Both the position numbers and the translations under genes were made by a program. A stretch of 40,574 nt of DNA from Pirellula sp. (lineage in GTDB: Bacteria; Planctomycetota; Planctomycetia; Pirellulales; Pirellulaceae). Under the pieces are notes generated by a model. The model made no database searches, was not told where the DNA came from, and was given only the letters and a program-made list of their open reading frames with translations. Positions 22,217-30,460 of this stretch are shown here, piece after piece. Position 1 is the first letter of the stretch. Each line of letters begins with the position of its first letter. The DNA lies in assembly GCA_021300015.1 (NCBI GenBank), contig JAJTFB010000013.1, positions 1-40,574 on the forward strand, given 5' to 3'.

Positions 22217-24309
22217 TACATCGCGAACGATTCCATGTCTTCCTTCGGCGCGATCTGGTACCCTTGGGGTTCCATGGAGCATCCTGCGCGTCCTTGGCTC
22301 AGGGACCGAATGGCGCTGGAGTAACCGAAGAGTTCTTTCAGGGGGGCCAGCGCGGTGACTTGGGTGATCCCACCGCGGGCTTCGGTCTTCTCGATGAGGC
22401 CTCGGCGTTGTTGCAAGTCGCCGACGATTTCGCCGAGGTAATCGGCCGGGGTGGTGATTTCCATGCGCATCATGGGTTCAAGAAGTGCTGGCCCACCGGC
22501 TTTTAATCCTTCATCGAAGGCATCGTTGGCCGCGATTCGAAATGCGACTTCGTCGGAGCCGATTTCGGCAATCTCGGCACCGAGGATGCTGATGCGCATC
22601 CCGGCAAGTGGGAACGAGCCGACCAATCCGCCACCTTCGGCCCGATTCTTGAGTTCCTCTAAGGCGACTTGGCGCAGGTTTTCCGGGAGCATTTTTTCCG
22701 GTGGGGTGCGGTCTAGGACGATGACTTTTGCGGCGAGTTCCTCGAGGGGCTCAAAGCGGACTCTCAGGCGAGCAAAAAGGTTCTGAGATCCGACTTGGCG
22801 ATTGCACTGTCCGGTGACTTCGGCTGGCCCGTGGATCGTCTCACGGTACGAGACTCGCGGTTTGTAGAATTTGACGTTGAGGTGGTAGTCTCGCACGAGT
22901 CGATTTTTGATCACTTCGAGGTGGAGTTCCCCCATGCCGGAAATGATGGTCTGGCCCGATTCGGGGCTTTCGCTTGCGTGGAAGGTTGGATCCTGACGCT
23001 TGAGCATGTCGAGGACTTCGGCGAGTTTCTTGCGTTCGGTGGTGTTTTCCGGCTCGATCGCCATGGAGATAACCGACTGGGCGAACTGGATCGATGGCAA
23101 CTGGACCATCTCTCGGGTATCGCAGAGCGTATCGCCGGTGATCGAATCGCGAGGTCCGATCGCGCAAGCGATATCGCCGCATTCGAGGGTATCGATTTGG
23201 CCTTGTCGGTCCCTTTTCGAGGCGTGGATTTGCCAGAGTTGAGCGACATTTTCTTTTTTGTCGCGATTGGGGTTATAGACTCGGGAGTTGGACTCAAGTT
23301 TCCCCGAATAAACGCGGATCCAAAACATATCGCCGGTTTTGGCCGGGAGGATTTTGAAGACCAGGGCGCAGAACGGGTCGTTCGGATCGGGTTTGCGGAG
23401 GAGTTTTTTATCGGCTTTCTTCGGATCGCAGCCTTCGACTGCGGGGCGATCCAGGGGGCAGGGCAAGTAAGCAGCCACGCCATCGAGGAGGGGCTGGACA
23501 CCTACACCGTGCAGGGCTGAGCCGCACAAGACGGGCTGGATCGCTTGGCTGATGCAAGCTTCCCGAACCGCCTTTCGGATCAGATCCGCGGGGATAGGTT
23601 TTTCGTCCATGGCCAATTGCATCAACTCTTCGTTGAGCGAGTAAAGTTTTTCGAGCATGACGTTTCGCCAATCGCGAGCGTCGGCCAGGAGCTCCTCGGG
23701 GATCTCTTGGACCGTGACGGTCCGTCCTGCATCCTGGGTGCTGAAGCTCAGGAGTTTCATATCGATCAGATCGATGATCGCGCGGAACGGATCATCGGTG
23801 TGCGCGGGACCTTGTCCGACCGGGATTTGAATCGCGACGGGTTCGGCCCCTAGCCTAGGTCCAATCTCTTCGAGAACTCGGTAGAAATCGGCACCTTCGC
23901 GGTCGAGTTTGTTGATAAAGACGATCCGAGGAACGCCGTACTTGTTGGCTTGCCGCCAAACCGTTTCGCTTTGGGCTTCGACCCCTTCGCGGGCGCTGAA
24001 CACGACGACGGCCCCGTCGAGGACACGCAGGCACCGTTCGACTTCGGCAGTGAAGTCGACGTGGCCTGGGGTATCGAGGAGGTTGACCGAGCAGTCTTTC
24101 CAACGGAACGTGACGCAAGCGGCAAAGATGGTGATGCCGCGTTGCTGTTCTTCCGGATCGTCATCGGTTTCCGTGGTCCCTGAGTCGACGGCTCCAGCTC
24201 GGTGCTTGGCACCGCTCATGTAGAGCATCTGTTCAGTAACGGTGGTTTTCCCCGCATCGATATGGGCGATGATACCGATGTTTCGGATGGTCTTTAGCTC
24301 GCGAGCCAT
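22216..24309 (-). CDS. fusA: Elongation factor G paralogue
   Basis: A 697-residue translational GTPase of full EF-G length. GTPase motifs are G1 AHIDAGKT at 15-22, switch I TDDDPEEQQRGITI at 48-61, DTPGH at 79-83, NKLD at 133-136 and CGSAL. The domain II GDTLCD and domain IV YKPRVSYRETI segments are present. Switch I differs from the usual DWM(P/E)QEQERGITI, and the C-terminus (GRAGCSMEPQGYQIAP) is unlike classical FusA (GTYTMEFDHY). It is therefore probably a diverged second EF-G. Planctomycetes are known to carry such paralogues, related to mitochondrial EF-G types. It is not beside rpsL or rpsG but is coupled to tmk. The choice between translocation and recycling roles cannot be made from sequence alone. 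Confidence 0.9.
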   Translation of the reverse strand: MARELKTIRNIGIIAHIDAGKTTVTEQMLYMSGAKHRAGAVDSGTTETDDDPEEQQRGITIFAACVTFRWKDCSVNLLDTPGHVDFTAEVERCLRVLDGAVVVFSAREGVEAQSETVWRQANKYGVPRIVFINKLDREGADFYRVLEEIGPRLGAEPVAIQIPVGQGPAHTDDPFRAIIDLIDMKLLSFSTQDAGRTVTVQEIPEELLADARDWRNVMLEKLYSLNEELMQLAMDEKPIPADLIRKAVREACISQAIQPVLCGSALHGVGVQPLLDGVAAYLPCPLDRPAVEGCDPKKADKKLLRKPDPNDPFCALVFKILPAKTGDMFWIRVYSGKLESNSRVYNPNRDKKENVAQLWQIHASKRDRQGQIDTLECGDIACAIGPRDSITGDTLCDTREMVQLPSIQFAQSVISMAIEPENTTERKKLAEVLDMLKRQDPTFHASESPESGQTIISGMGELHLEVIKNRLVRDYHLNVKFYKPRVSYRETIHGPAEVTGQCNRQVGSQNLFARLRVRFEPLEELAAKVIVLDRTPPEKMLPENLRQVALEELKNRAEGGGLVGSFPLAGMRISILGAEIAEIGSDEVAFRIAANDAFDEGLKAGGPALLEPMMRMEITTPADYLGEIVGDLQQRRGLIEKTEARGGITQVTALAPLKELFGYSSAIRSLSQGRAGCSMEPQGYQIAPKEDMESFAM

Positions 24310-24378
24310 GCGTTGGTGTGCCGATGCTTTCCACGATGAGGAAACGAAAAATCAAGTCGATCGCTTGAACTGGTGGTT

Positions 24379-25854
24379 CTAGCTCGGTTCCTTGCGCAGG
24401 TCGAGCCACTCGCTGTGGAATACACCTTGACGATCGAGCCGTTGGTAGGTGTGTGCACCGAAGTAATCCCGTTGCGCTTGGAGCAGGTTCGACGGGAGCC
24501 GGGCTAGCCGATAGCTATCGAAGTAACCCAAGGCGGTGGTGAAAGCTGGGACCGGGAGTCCAAGATGGCTTGCGGCCATAACGACTGCTCGCCACGACTC
24601 CTGAGCATTGTCGATGGCTTTTTTGAAGTAGGGATGGAGCAGGAGGTTCTCGAGGTTCGGATCGGCGTCGAAGGCCTCTTTGATGCGATCGAGGAACTGG
24701 GCGCGGATGATGCAACCACCGCGCCAGAGCAAGGCACAGTCGCCGTAGTTAAGCCCCCAGTCGAGCTCCTTGCTGGCCTCTTGCAATTGCACGAAGCCTT
24801 GGGCATACGAACAAATCTTCGATGCATAGAGCGCCTGGCGAACCGCTTCGATGAACTTCTTGCGGTCGGAGACCAACTCCTTGACGGCCGCATCGAAGGC
24901 TGGGTTGTGCGATGGGACTGGAGCCGAAAGGACTTTGCTGGCTCGCACGCGAGCTTCTTTCATCGCAGCCAAACATCTGGCGTAGACGGCTGTGGTCACC
25001 AAAGTGCTAGGGACCCCTAGGTCCAGCGCCAGTTGGCTCATCCATTTTCCAGTGCCTTTAGCTCCGGCGACATCAAGGATTTGGTCGACGAGGTACCCAT
25101 TGCCACCTTGGTCATCGCGGACACTGAAGATATCCCGGCTGATTTCGATCAGGTAGCTTTGAAGCTCTCCTCGATTCCAATCTTCGAACACACCGTAGAG
25201 TTCGTCGTTGGACAGACCGGCTGCTTCCTTGAGCAACAGATAGGCTTCGCAGATCAACTGCATATCGCCGTACTCGATGCCGTTGTGGACCATTTTGACG
25301 TAATGTCCAGCACCGCGTGGTCCGACCCATTCGCAGCAAGGGATGTCGTTGTTGGGTCCGACCTTGGCCGAGATCGCTTGGAAGATCGGTTTGATGGCAG
25401 GCCAAGCCGCTTTGCTGCCGCCGGGCATAAGGCTCGGTCCCTTGAGCGCTCCTTCTTCTCCACCTGAAACACCCGAACCGACGAACAGCAGCCCTTTGCT
25501 TTCGACCTGCTTGGTCCGACGTTCGGTATCGACGTAATGGGTATTTCCCCCGTCGATGAGAATATCGCCCGGTTCGAGGTGAGGTGTCAATTGATCGATC
25601 AGATCGTCGACGGCAGGACCGGCCTTGACGAGCATCATCACCACCCGAGGTCGCTTGAGGTTCTTGACCATCTCTGGGATCGAGTGGCAGCCGACAAAGT
25701 TCTTGCCCTTGGCTCGCGTGGCCATCAACTCGTCGACTTTTTCGGTGGTACGATTGAAGACCGCCACGCGGTAGCCACGGCTCTCGACGTTCAGCGCGAG
25801 GTTCTCGCCCATAACCGCCAAACCAATCAATCCGAAATCGCACAAGTCGCTCAT
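24379..25854 (-). CDS. gnd: 6-Phosphogluconate dehydrogenase, decarboxylating
   Basis: A 491-residue enzyme of the oxidative pentose phosphate pathway (6-phosphogluconate + NADP+ to ribulose 5-phosphate + CO2 + NADPH). The Rossmann fingerprint is FGLIGLAVMGENLALNVESR. VGSGVSGGEEGALKGPSLMP and the catalytic K187/E194 (GHYVKMVHNGIEYGDMQ) are all in place. The length matches the long, dimeric form. The gene is 69 bp upstream of the EF-G gene and may head this group. The leader contains CGATAGAAA, shared with lpxC and lpxA. Confidence 0.97.
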   Translation of the reverse strand: MSDLCDFGLIGLAVMGENLALNVESRGYRVAVFNRTTEKVDELMATRAKGKNFVGCHSIPEMVKNLKRPRVVMMLVKAGPAVDDLIDQLTPHLEPGDILIDGGNTHYVDTERRTKQVESKGLLFVGSGVSGGEEGALKGPSLMPGGSKAAWPAIKPIFQAISAKVGPNNDIPCCEWVGPRGAGHYVKMVHNGIEYGDMQLICEAYLLLKEAAGLSNDELYGVFEDWNRGELQSYLIEISRDIFSVRDDQGGNGYLVDQILDVAGAKGTGKWMSQLALDLGVPSTLVTTAVYARCLAAMKEARVRASKVLSAPVPSHNPAFDAAVKELVSDRKKFIEAVRQALYASKICSYAQGFVQLQEASKELDWGLNYGDCALLWRGGCIIRAQFLDRIKEAFDADPNLENLLLHPYFKKAIDNAQESWRAVVMAASHLGLPVPAFTTALGYFDSYRLARLPSNLLQAQRDYFGAHTYQRLDRQGVFHSEWLDLRKEPS

Positions 25855-26060
25855 TTGGGGAACCTGAATTATTTTCTATCGTAGGGTTGCACAGATCTGA
25901 TCGCCTAAGGGGCGTATTCTATCCTCAATTCTCTGATGCGACAATCAAGCGGTGGGACAATCAAGCAACTCGGGCATCGGACCGCCCGCATTGGCAAATC
26001 CCAATCAAATAGGCCGGATATCGTCGATGCATTCGAAAGCGTTGCTCTACGATAGCGTTA

Positions 26061-27362
26061 CTATTCGAAAGCATGACGGTGGCCGCGGTGCATCCATAAT
26101 CCTAATCCAGGATTGCGTACGAAGTAGAACTCCTGGCCGTCGGTGCTGGTGTGCCAGCCGTCTCGAAGCCCCTCGATTCGGTACTTCTGCATGGCCTCTT
26201 GCCAATCTCCGTAGCGGAAGCAGACCCCTTCGATCTCCTCCTTGCTCAAGCCACCTGGGCAGTACTCGACCTCAAACCGCCCGTCGGGGGACCCGTGGAT
26301 CAAATGCGCCGCGATCGATAGGTTTTTCGATAAGGCCTCATCGCTTTGAGTCCGATCCAAGATCTCCTGGGTGGTCCTATATCCATGTTGGCGGATGAGG
26401 GCATCTCCATCGGCATGCTCGCCGAATCGGTCGACTCCCGGAGCGACGACGACGATGGTCCCACCATCGGCCACAGCCATGCGGGTTCGATAGATGGCTT
26501 TGTTTCCGACCCATGTCTTTTTGTACTTGGTCGGATCCATCCAAACGACCAGTTTCTCGGGGGCTCGATCGAGTCGAAAGCAATTGACTTTGGCCGACAG
26601 TTCCCCGGCTTGGAAAAACACCGAGTGGTCATCTCCGATAAAGATTCCTCGCACGACGGGACCTGCATCCGGGGTGGCTTCGACGACGGTCAGAACGTAG
26701 AGGATAGGAAAAGGAGTTAAAAACATTTCTGCACCGCGATTGAGGATGCGGCGCAGAGGGTTATCGCATCGCCCCATGACCCGTTCGCAGCCGTAGAGGG
26801 CACTGAGGTAGTGGCTATCGTCGATGCCGGCATTCCCTCCAGTTCCGACAAAGATGTTCTTGGTGTAATTGGCCATTCCGATCACTTCGTGCGGGACGAC
26901 TTGGCCGATCGACAGGATCAAATCGTGTCCCCCCTGGGAGATGATGCGATTGACTTGGGCTGGCCAAGGTTTGGTGTAGATTCCTTCGGTCGCTTGCGTC
27001 ACAAACTCTTGATCGACATAACCGAGGGTATCGACATCGGTGCGGAATCGATGGACGCGGATCAGTTCCCTGGGTAGGTCACCGAACATCTTGTTGAGCT
27101 CGGGCTCTTTCATCGCTTCATGGGTCCCGAGTGCGGGCATCACGTCGGTCAATCGATCGCCGAGGAGTTGCCAAGCGGCGCGCGTGATCGGACCGGCTTG
27201 GGAATCCATGCGTGTGTGGTCCGGTGGGATCGCAAGCACCCGCTCGGGGGTATTCTGTCCTCGGGCTTTGCAAAACGCCTCGATCGATACCCGCAGTGCC
27301 TCACGGAAATCCTCCATCCCCAAGGCATGATTGGGCCCGCCGACTTGGTAGTAAATGGTCAT
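26061..27362 (-). CDS. LarA-like nickel-pincer racemase/epimerase family protein
   Basis: A 433-residue DUF2088/LarA-type protein. Residues equivalent to those of the lactate racemase LarA can be placed: R51 in PDHTR, H81 in ALGTHEAM, H158 in VVPHEV, K168 in NYTKNI and H184 in DDSHYL. The H158-K168 (10) and H158-H184 (26) spacings equal those of LarA H174-K184 and H174-H200, so the nickel-pincer anchor lysine, the nickel-binding histidine and both catalytic histidines are kept. The substrate is probably another alpha-hydroxy acid. No larB, larC or larE lies in the window. The gene ends a tightly packed leftward operon, 41 bp after the chorismate-lyase-like gene. Confidence 0.85.
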   Translation of the reverse strand: MTIYYQVGGPNHALGMEDFREALRVSIEAFCKARGQNTPERVLAIPPDHTRMDSQAGPITRAAWQLLGDRLTDVMPALGTHEAMKEPELNKMFGDLPRELIRVHRFRTDVDTLGYVDQEFVTQATEGIYTKPWPAQVNRIISQGGHDLILSIGQVVPHEVIGMANYTKNIFVGTGGNAGIDDSHYLSALYGCERVMGRCDNPLRRILNRGAEMFLTPFPILYVLTVVEATPDAGPVVRGIFIGDDHSVFFQAGELSAKVNCFRLDRAPEKLVVWMDPTKYKKTWVGNKAIYRTRMAVADGGTIVVVAPGVDRFGEHADGDALIRQHGYRTTQEILDRTQSDEALSKNLSIAAHLIHGSPDGRFEVEYCPGGLSKEEIEGVCFRYGDWQEAMQKYRIEGLRDGWHTSTDGQEFYFVRNPGLGLWMHRGHRHAFE

Positions 27363-27403
27363 GTCACTGATGCTTTATAATAAGGTCAATTGGTTTTAGT
27401 GAG

Positions 27404-27961
27404 TTAAGCGACGGGTGCGACGATTTCGAGCAATTCGATCGCAGGCTCTTGATTGCAGTGGATCAAGGCTGTGCGACCGTACGTTAAGGTACCTTGTGGC
27501 ACCTCCAGCAATTCCGAGAGGGTAGGTCCACAGGCGATTCGGAACAGATCGAACAGTTCGACCTCTCGCAGGATTTGCCGTTCGATGAGCACCCGTCCCA
27601 ACGGCTTGGACTCTGCCAAGATTTCTGAACGGGCCGGCTCGGGAATCAGATCCAAATGAAGCCTAACGATTCCATACTGCACGACCTTCGCATCGCGGTG
27701 GGTAGAAAGGAGTATCTCCCTGCAGTAATCCCTTTGATTGAATTGCGTTTTAAGCACCCGAACATCGACGGTGTCTTGGTAATACTCCTCCACCGTTACG
27801 GTCATATGAGAAGTATGATTGAGCAGCCGTGCATAGGGCTCAGGTACCTGATCGGCGGGAGACTTTCGAAACGTCGCGAGCTGGGTTTGCTCAGTATAGA
27901 AAATCGCAAGAAGCGAATCGATCGACACGTCGTTTGGCAAGTGTGGTTTGGGTACTGGCAT
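27404..27961 (-). CDS. Chorismate-lyase-like (UbiC/DUF98 fold) protein
   Basis: A 185-residue soluble protein whose length and motif order resemble the chorismate pyruvate-lyase/UTRA-like fold. The LLNHTSHMTVTVEEYY start, REILLSTHRDAKVVQYGIVR core, LGRVLIERQI strand and late CGPTLSELL and YGRTALIH segments fit this family. The Pfam DUF98 or UbiC assignment is by eye and uncertain. True UbiC makes 4-hydroxybenzoate, but the substrate here may differ. It sits 9 bp after the MBL-fold hydrolase and upstream of the LarA-like gene. Confidence 0.6.
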   Translation of the reverse strand: MPVPKPHLPNDVSIDSLLAIFYTEQTQLATFRKSPADQVPEPYARLLNHTSHMTVTVEEYYQDTVDVRVLKTQFNQRDYCREILLSTHRDAKVVQYGIVRLHLDLIPEPARSEILAESKPLGRVLIERQILREVELFDLFRIACGPTLSELLEVPQGTLTYGRTALIHCNQEPAIELLEIVAPVA

Positions 27962-27970
27962 CGCCGATTT

Positions 27971-28768
27971 TCAGGTCAGTGGAATGCGAAGCCCATCGTA
28001 CGCCAGAGCGACGTGCTCGGGCAACTCGCGATGGAATGTCATGTAATCGAGCTCGTGCGAAAGATGGGTCAAATAAGCTTTCTTTGGTCCTAGCTGCTCG
28101 ATGACATCGAGTGCCTCGCCGACCGAAAAATGGGTCGCATGCTTCGTGGGTCTGAGCGCATCGAGGACTAAGACATCGAGACCTTCGAGCAACTCCAAGC
28201 TCGAGGGTTCGATCCGGTTGGTATCGGTGCAGTAAGCGACGTTCCCAATTCGGTATCCATACACGTTGCAGTAGGGGCCGTGGATGAGTGGGATCGGGGT
28301 CAACACCGCCCCGAGGATTTCCAAGGGCCGATCATCGACTCGGCGCAACTGCATGCTCGGGACAGCTCCGGCATGGGTCAGATCCCGTTTTTCAAATGCA
28401 TAGTCAAAGACCTTGCGTATTCGGGCCTCGACGATCTCGGATGCATAGATCGGTATCGGATTGCCTAGCATGAACGGAAAAAGCCGAACATCATCGAGTC
28501 CGTGCAGATGATCGGCATGCTCATGGGTGTAGAGCACCGCATGGACCAACGGTATCTTCTCGCGAAGCAACTGCATGCGCAGATCCGGTGGCGTATCGAT
28601 CAGCAAGTTGCCTTGCGGCAAGCCCAAGATCGCGCTCGAGCGGGTCCTTTGATTGCGAGGATGACCGCCGGTACACACCGCACAATCGCAACCGATGCAC
28701 GGAACGCCGACACTCGTGCCGGTCCCGAGCAGCACCAAGGAACCTTGGATATCGCTTGCAGTACTCAT
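27971..28768 (-). CDS. PhnP-like metallo-beta-lactamase-fold phosphodiesterase
   Basis: A 265-residue MBL-fold hydrolase with an N-terminal cysteine cluster (C24, C27, C29 and C32 in PCIGCDCAVC). The metal site is THEHADHLHGLDD (H82, H84, D86, H87), followed by PLIHGP, YCTDT and LTHLSHELDY. Cysteine clusters of this type occur in PhnP, which hydrolyses 5-phosphoribosyl 1,2-cyclic phosphate. Because no phn gene cluster is nearby, a cyclic phosphate or related ester substrate is only inference. The gene begins 15 bp after the DUF1854 gene. Confidence 0.85.
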   Translation of the reverse strand: MSTASDIQGSLVLLGTGTSVGVPCIGCDCAVCTGGHPRNQRTRSSAILGLPQGNLLIDTPPDLRMQLLREKIPLVHAVLYTHEHADHLHGLDDVRLFPFMLGNPIPIYASEIVEARIRKVFDYAFEKRDLTHAGAVPSMQLRRVDDRPLEILGAVLTPIPLIHGPYCNVYGYRIGNVAYCTDTNRIEPSSLELLEGLDVLVLDALRPTKHATHFSVGEALDVIEQLGPKKAYLTHLSHELDYMTFHRELPEHVALAYDGLRIPLT

Positions 28769-28783
28769 AAATCGACCACCGGT

Positions 28784-29326
28784 CTATACATACCATTCCA
28801 CATAACTGCGAGACCGACTGTCCAATTTCCGAACATCATCGACCCGAAATCGGCAACCATGAGCGTCCGTCAAATGGACAGTCCAAGCGCTAACACGCCT
28901 TACGTCCTCTTCGGCATTGAGCACAAATCGCGTCCTGCCGTGATTGGTCTCGACATCCCACTCGCAGGGCTCCTGGGTTCCCGAAACCCAATGGACCTTG
29001 AGGATTTGCGGCACGAACTCGCGAAGCGATAACTCCTGCTCGATCGCTTGGCGATCGGCAGGTTCCAACGCATCGAGGTTCTTTAGGCAGACGAGCTCCT
29101 CGGAATCTTTGGACAAAATCGATACCCACTCCTTGGGAGCATCCACAGGGTAATTCGGAACGACCAAGACCTCGCTGTAGACGGTGCCCTGCGCATCGGT
29201 CAAGCGCAGATGCTTCCAAGCATCTCGATCGAGCTTGAACGTCCAACGGCCCTCGGGCGATCGAAGGGCTTGCGTTCGGGCAAACTCTCCGCTGACACCA
29301 AGTCCGCTTGGGGAAGTTTCGCTCAT
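28784..29326 (-). CDS. DUF1854 domain protein
   Basis: A 180-residue protein. Most of its length matches my recollection of DUF1854: GRWTFKLDRDAWKHLRLTDA, VPNYPVDAPKEWVSILSKDS, REFVPQILKVHWVSG, WDVETNHGRTRFVLN and DDVRKLDSRSRSYV. The family's function is unknown; elsewhere it has been seen next to ABC transporter and cyanophycin-type genes. I start it at the ATG at 29326 (MSETSPSGLG); the TTG at 29347 would add seven residues. It lies 68 bp after the lipoprotein gene and 15 bp before the MBL hydrolase gene. Confidence 0.75.
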   Translation of the reverse strand: MSETSPSGLGVSGEFARTQALRSPEGRWTFKLDRDAWKHLRLTDAQGTVYSEVLVVPNYPVDAPKEWVSILSKDSEELVCLKNLDALEPADRQAIEQELSLREFVPQILKVHWVSGTQEPCEWDVETNHGRTRFVLNAEEDVRRVSAWTVHLTDAHGCRFRVDDVRKLDSRSRSYVEWYV

Positions 29327-29394
29327 GGCTATTCCTGGTGGTTCCAAGAAAGGGGGTTCGTTAGGTTACTCGGGGTATCGCGCGATGGGGGTCC

Positions 29395-30426
29395 TCAAAG
29401 GGACGCATCGGACTTCGCATCGGCTTGCCGGTACAGTTCGGTCGGAATGAGAATCTCGCCTGGGACATCCTCACCATTGAGGTACTTCAGGATCACAGCG
29501 AGCGTCTCTTGCCCGATGCGAACAGGGAACTGAATCGGGTCGGCATAGATTTTTCCGTCTCGGATCGCACGCTTGCCATCGATCTGTCCGTCGAATCCGA
29601 TGATCTTGATTTTGTCGGCCATATTGGCATTTTCCAACGCGGCATAGCAACCTAGGGCCGAAGGATCGTTGATCGCAAAGATCCCTTGAAGGTCCGGGTG
29701 GCTTTGGAGCAAGTCCTGAGTCGCCTTGTAGCTTTTGTCTTTGGCTCCATCTCCGGGCAATAGGCCGACGATCTGAATCGAAACTCCATTGGACTTTGTT
29801 TGCTCTTCGAGTTCGTCCCGGAATCCCTTGGTTCGGAGCATCACGCTCTCGACTTGGGGAAAGTCCAAGATGGCGACTTTGCCTTTTCCACCCAAGGCTT
29901 CGATCATGGCGATGGCCGCTTGCCTGCCCCCGGAGTAGTTATCCGTCGCGACATGCGTGACGACCTTGGCCCCAGCAGCGATCGATGCGATGTCGGCCGT
30001 AAAGACTGGTATCCCTGCCGCGTTGGCTTCCTGAATCGCCGTCCCGACGGCTCGGCTATCGCAAGGGGTCAGAATGATCGCAGCTACCTTCTGGACGATG
30101 AAGTCCTTGACCTGGTTTTGCTGCTTGTTCGAGTCGTACTCGCCACTGACACTGACAAGTTCGTACCCGGCCTTGAGGGCCTCTTGCTTGACGGCCTCGG
30201 AGATCTCGACAAAGAAGGGGTTGGCATTCGTCAAGATCGAGATACCGATAAGCTTCGTCGGTCCTTTGCCCGGCGCGTTAGCCTGTATTTTTTCCGGTGC
30301 GTTTTTATCTGATGCGTCCTTGCTGGGCTCAGGTTTGCTTGCCGAGGGGGTGCATCCACCTGCTGAGCCAAAGCAAACTAGTAAACCAATAAGGCAGTTA
30401 AGAAGACTCAATGAACGCAACGACAT
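29395..30426 (-). CDS. Sugar-type ABC substrate-binding lipoprotein (RbsB/periplasmic binding family)
   Basis: A 343-residue lipoprotein of the periplasmic binding protein type 1 superfamily. The ATG at 30426 gives a lipobox at C25 (GLLVCFGSAGGCTPS), followed by a Lys/Pro/Ala-rich linker. The binding lobes begin LIGISILTNANPFFVEIS and continue with VQKVAAIILTPCDSRAVG, GIPVFTADIA, AINDPSALGCYAALE and IIGFDGQIDG, typical of ribose or galactose binders. No ABC ATPase or permease gene adjoins, so this copy is an orphan in this window. It follows yidC by 34 bp. Confidence 0.9.
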   Translation of the reverse strand: MSLRSLSLLNCLIGLLVCFGSAGGCTPSASKPEPSKDASDKNAPEKIQANAPGKGPTKLIGISILTNANPFFVEISEAVKQEALKAGYELVSVSGEYDSNKQQNQVKDFIVQKVAAIILTPCDSRAVGTAIQEANAAGIPVFTADIASIAAGAKVVTHVATDNYSGGRQAAIAMIEALGGKGKVAILDFPQVESVMLRTKGFRDELEEQTKSNGVSIQIVGLLPGDGAKDKSYKATQDLLQSHPDLQGIFAINDPSALGCYAALENANMADKIKIIGFDGQIDGKRAIRDGKIYADPIQFPVRIGQETLAVILKYLNGEDVPGEILIPTELYRQADAKSDASL

Positions 30427-30460
30427 GGCTGGACCTCTGATGGCTCTGGTAATGCCGGTT

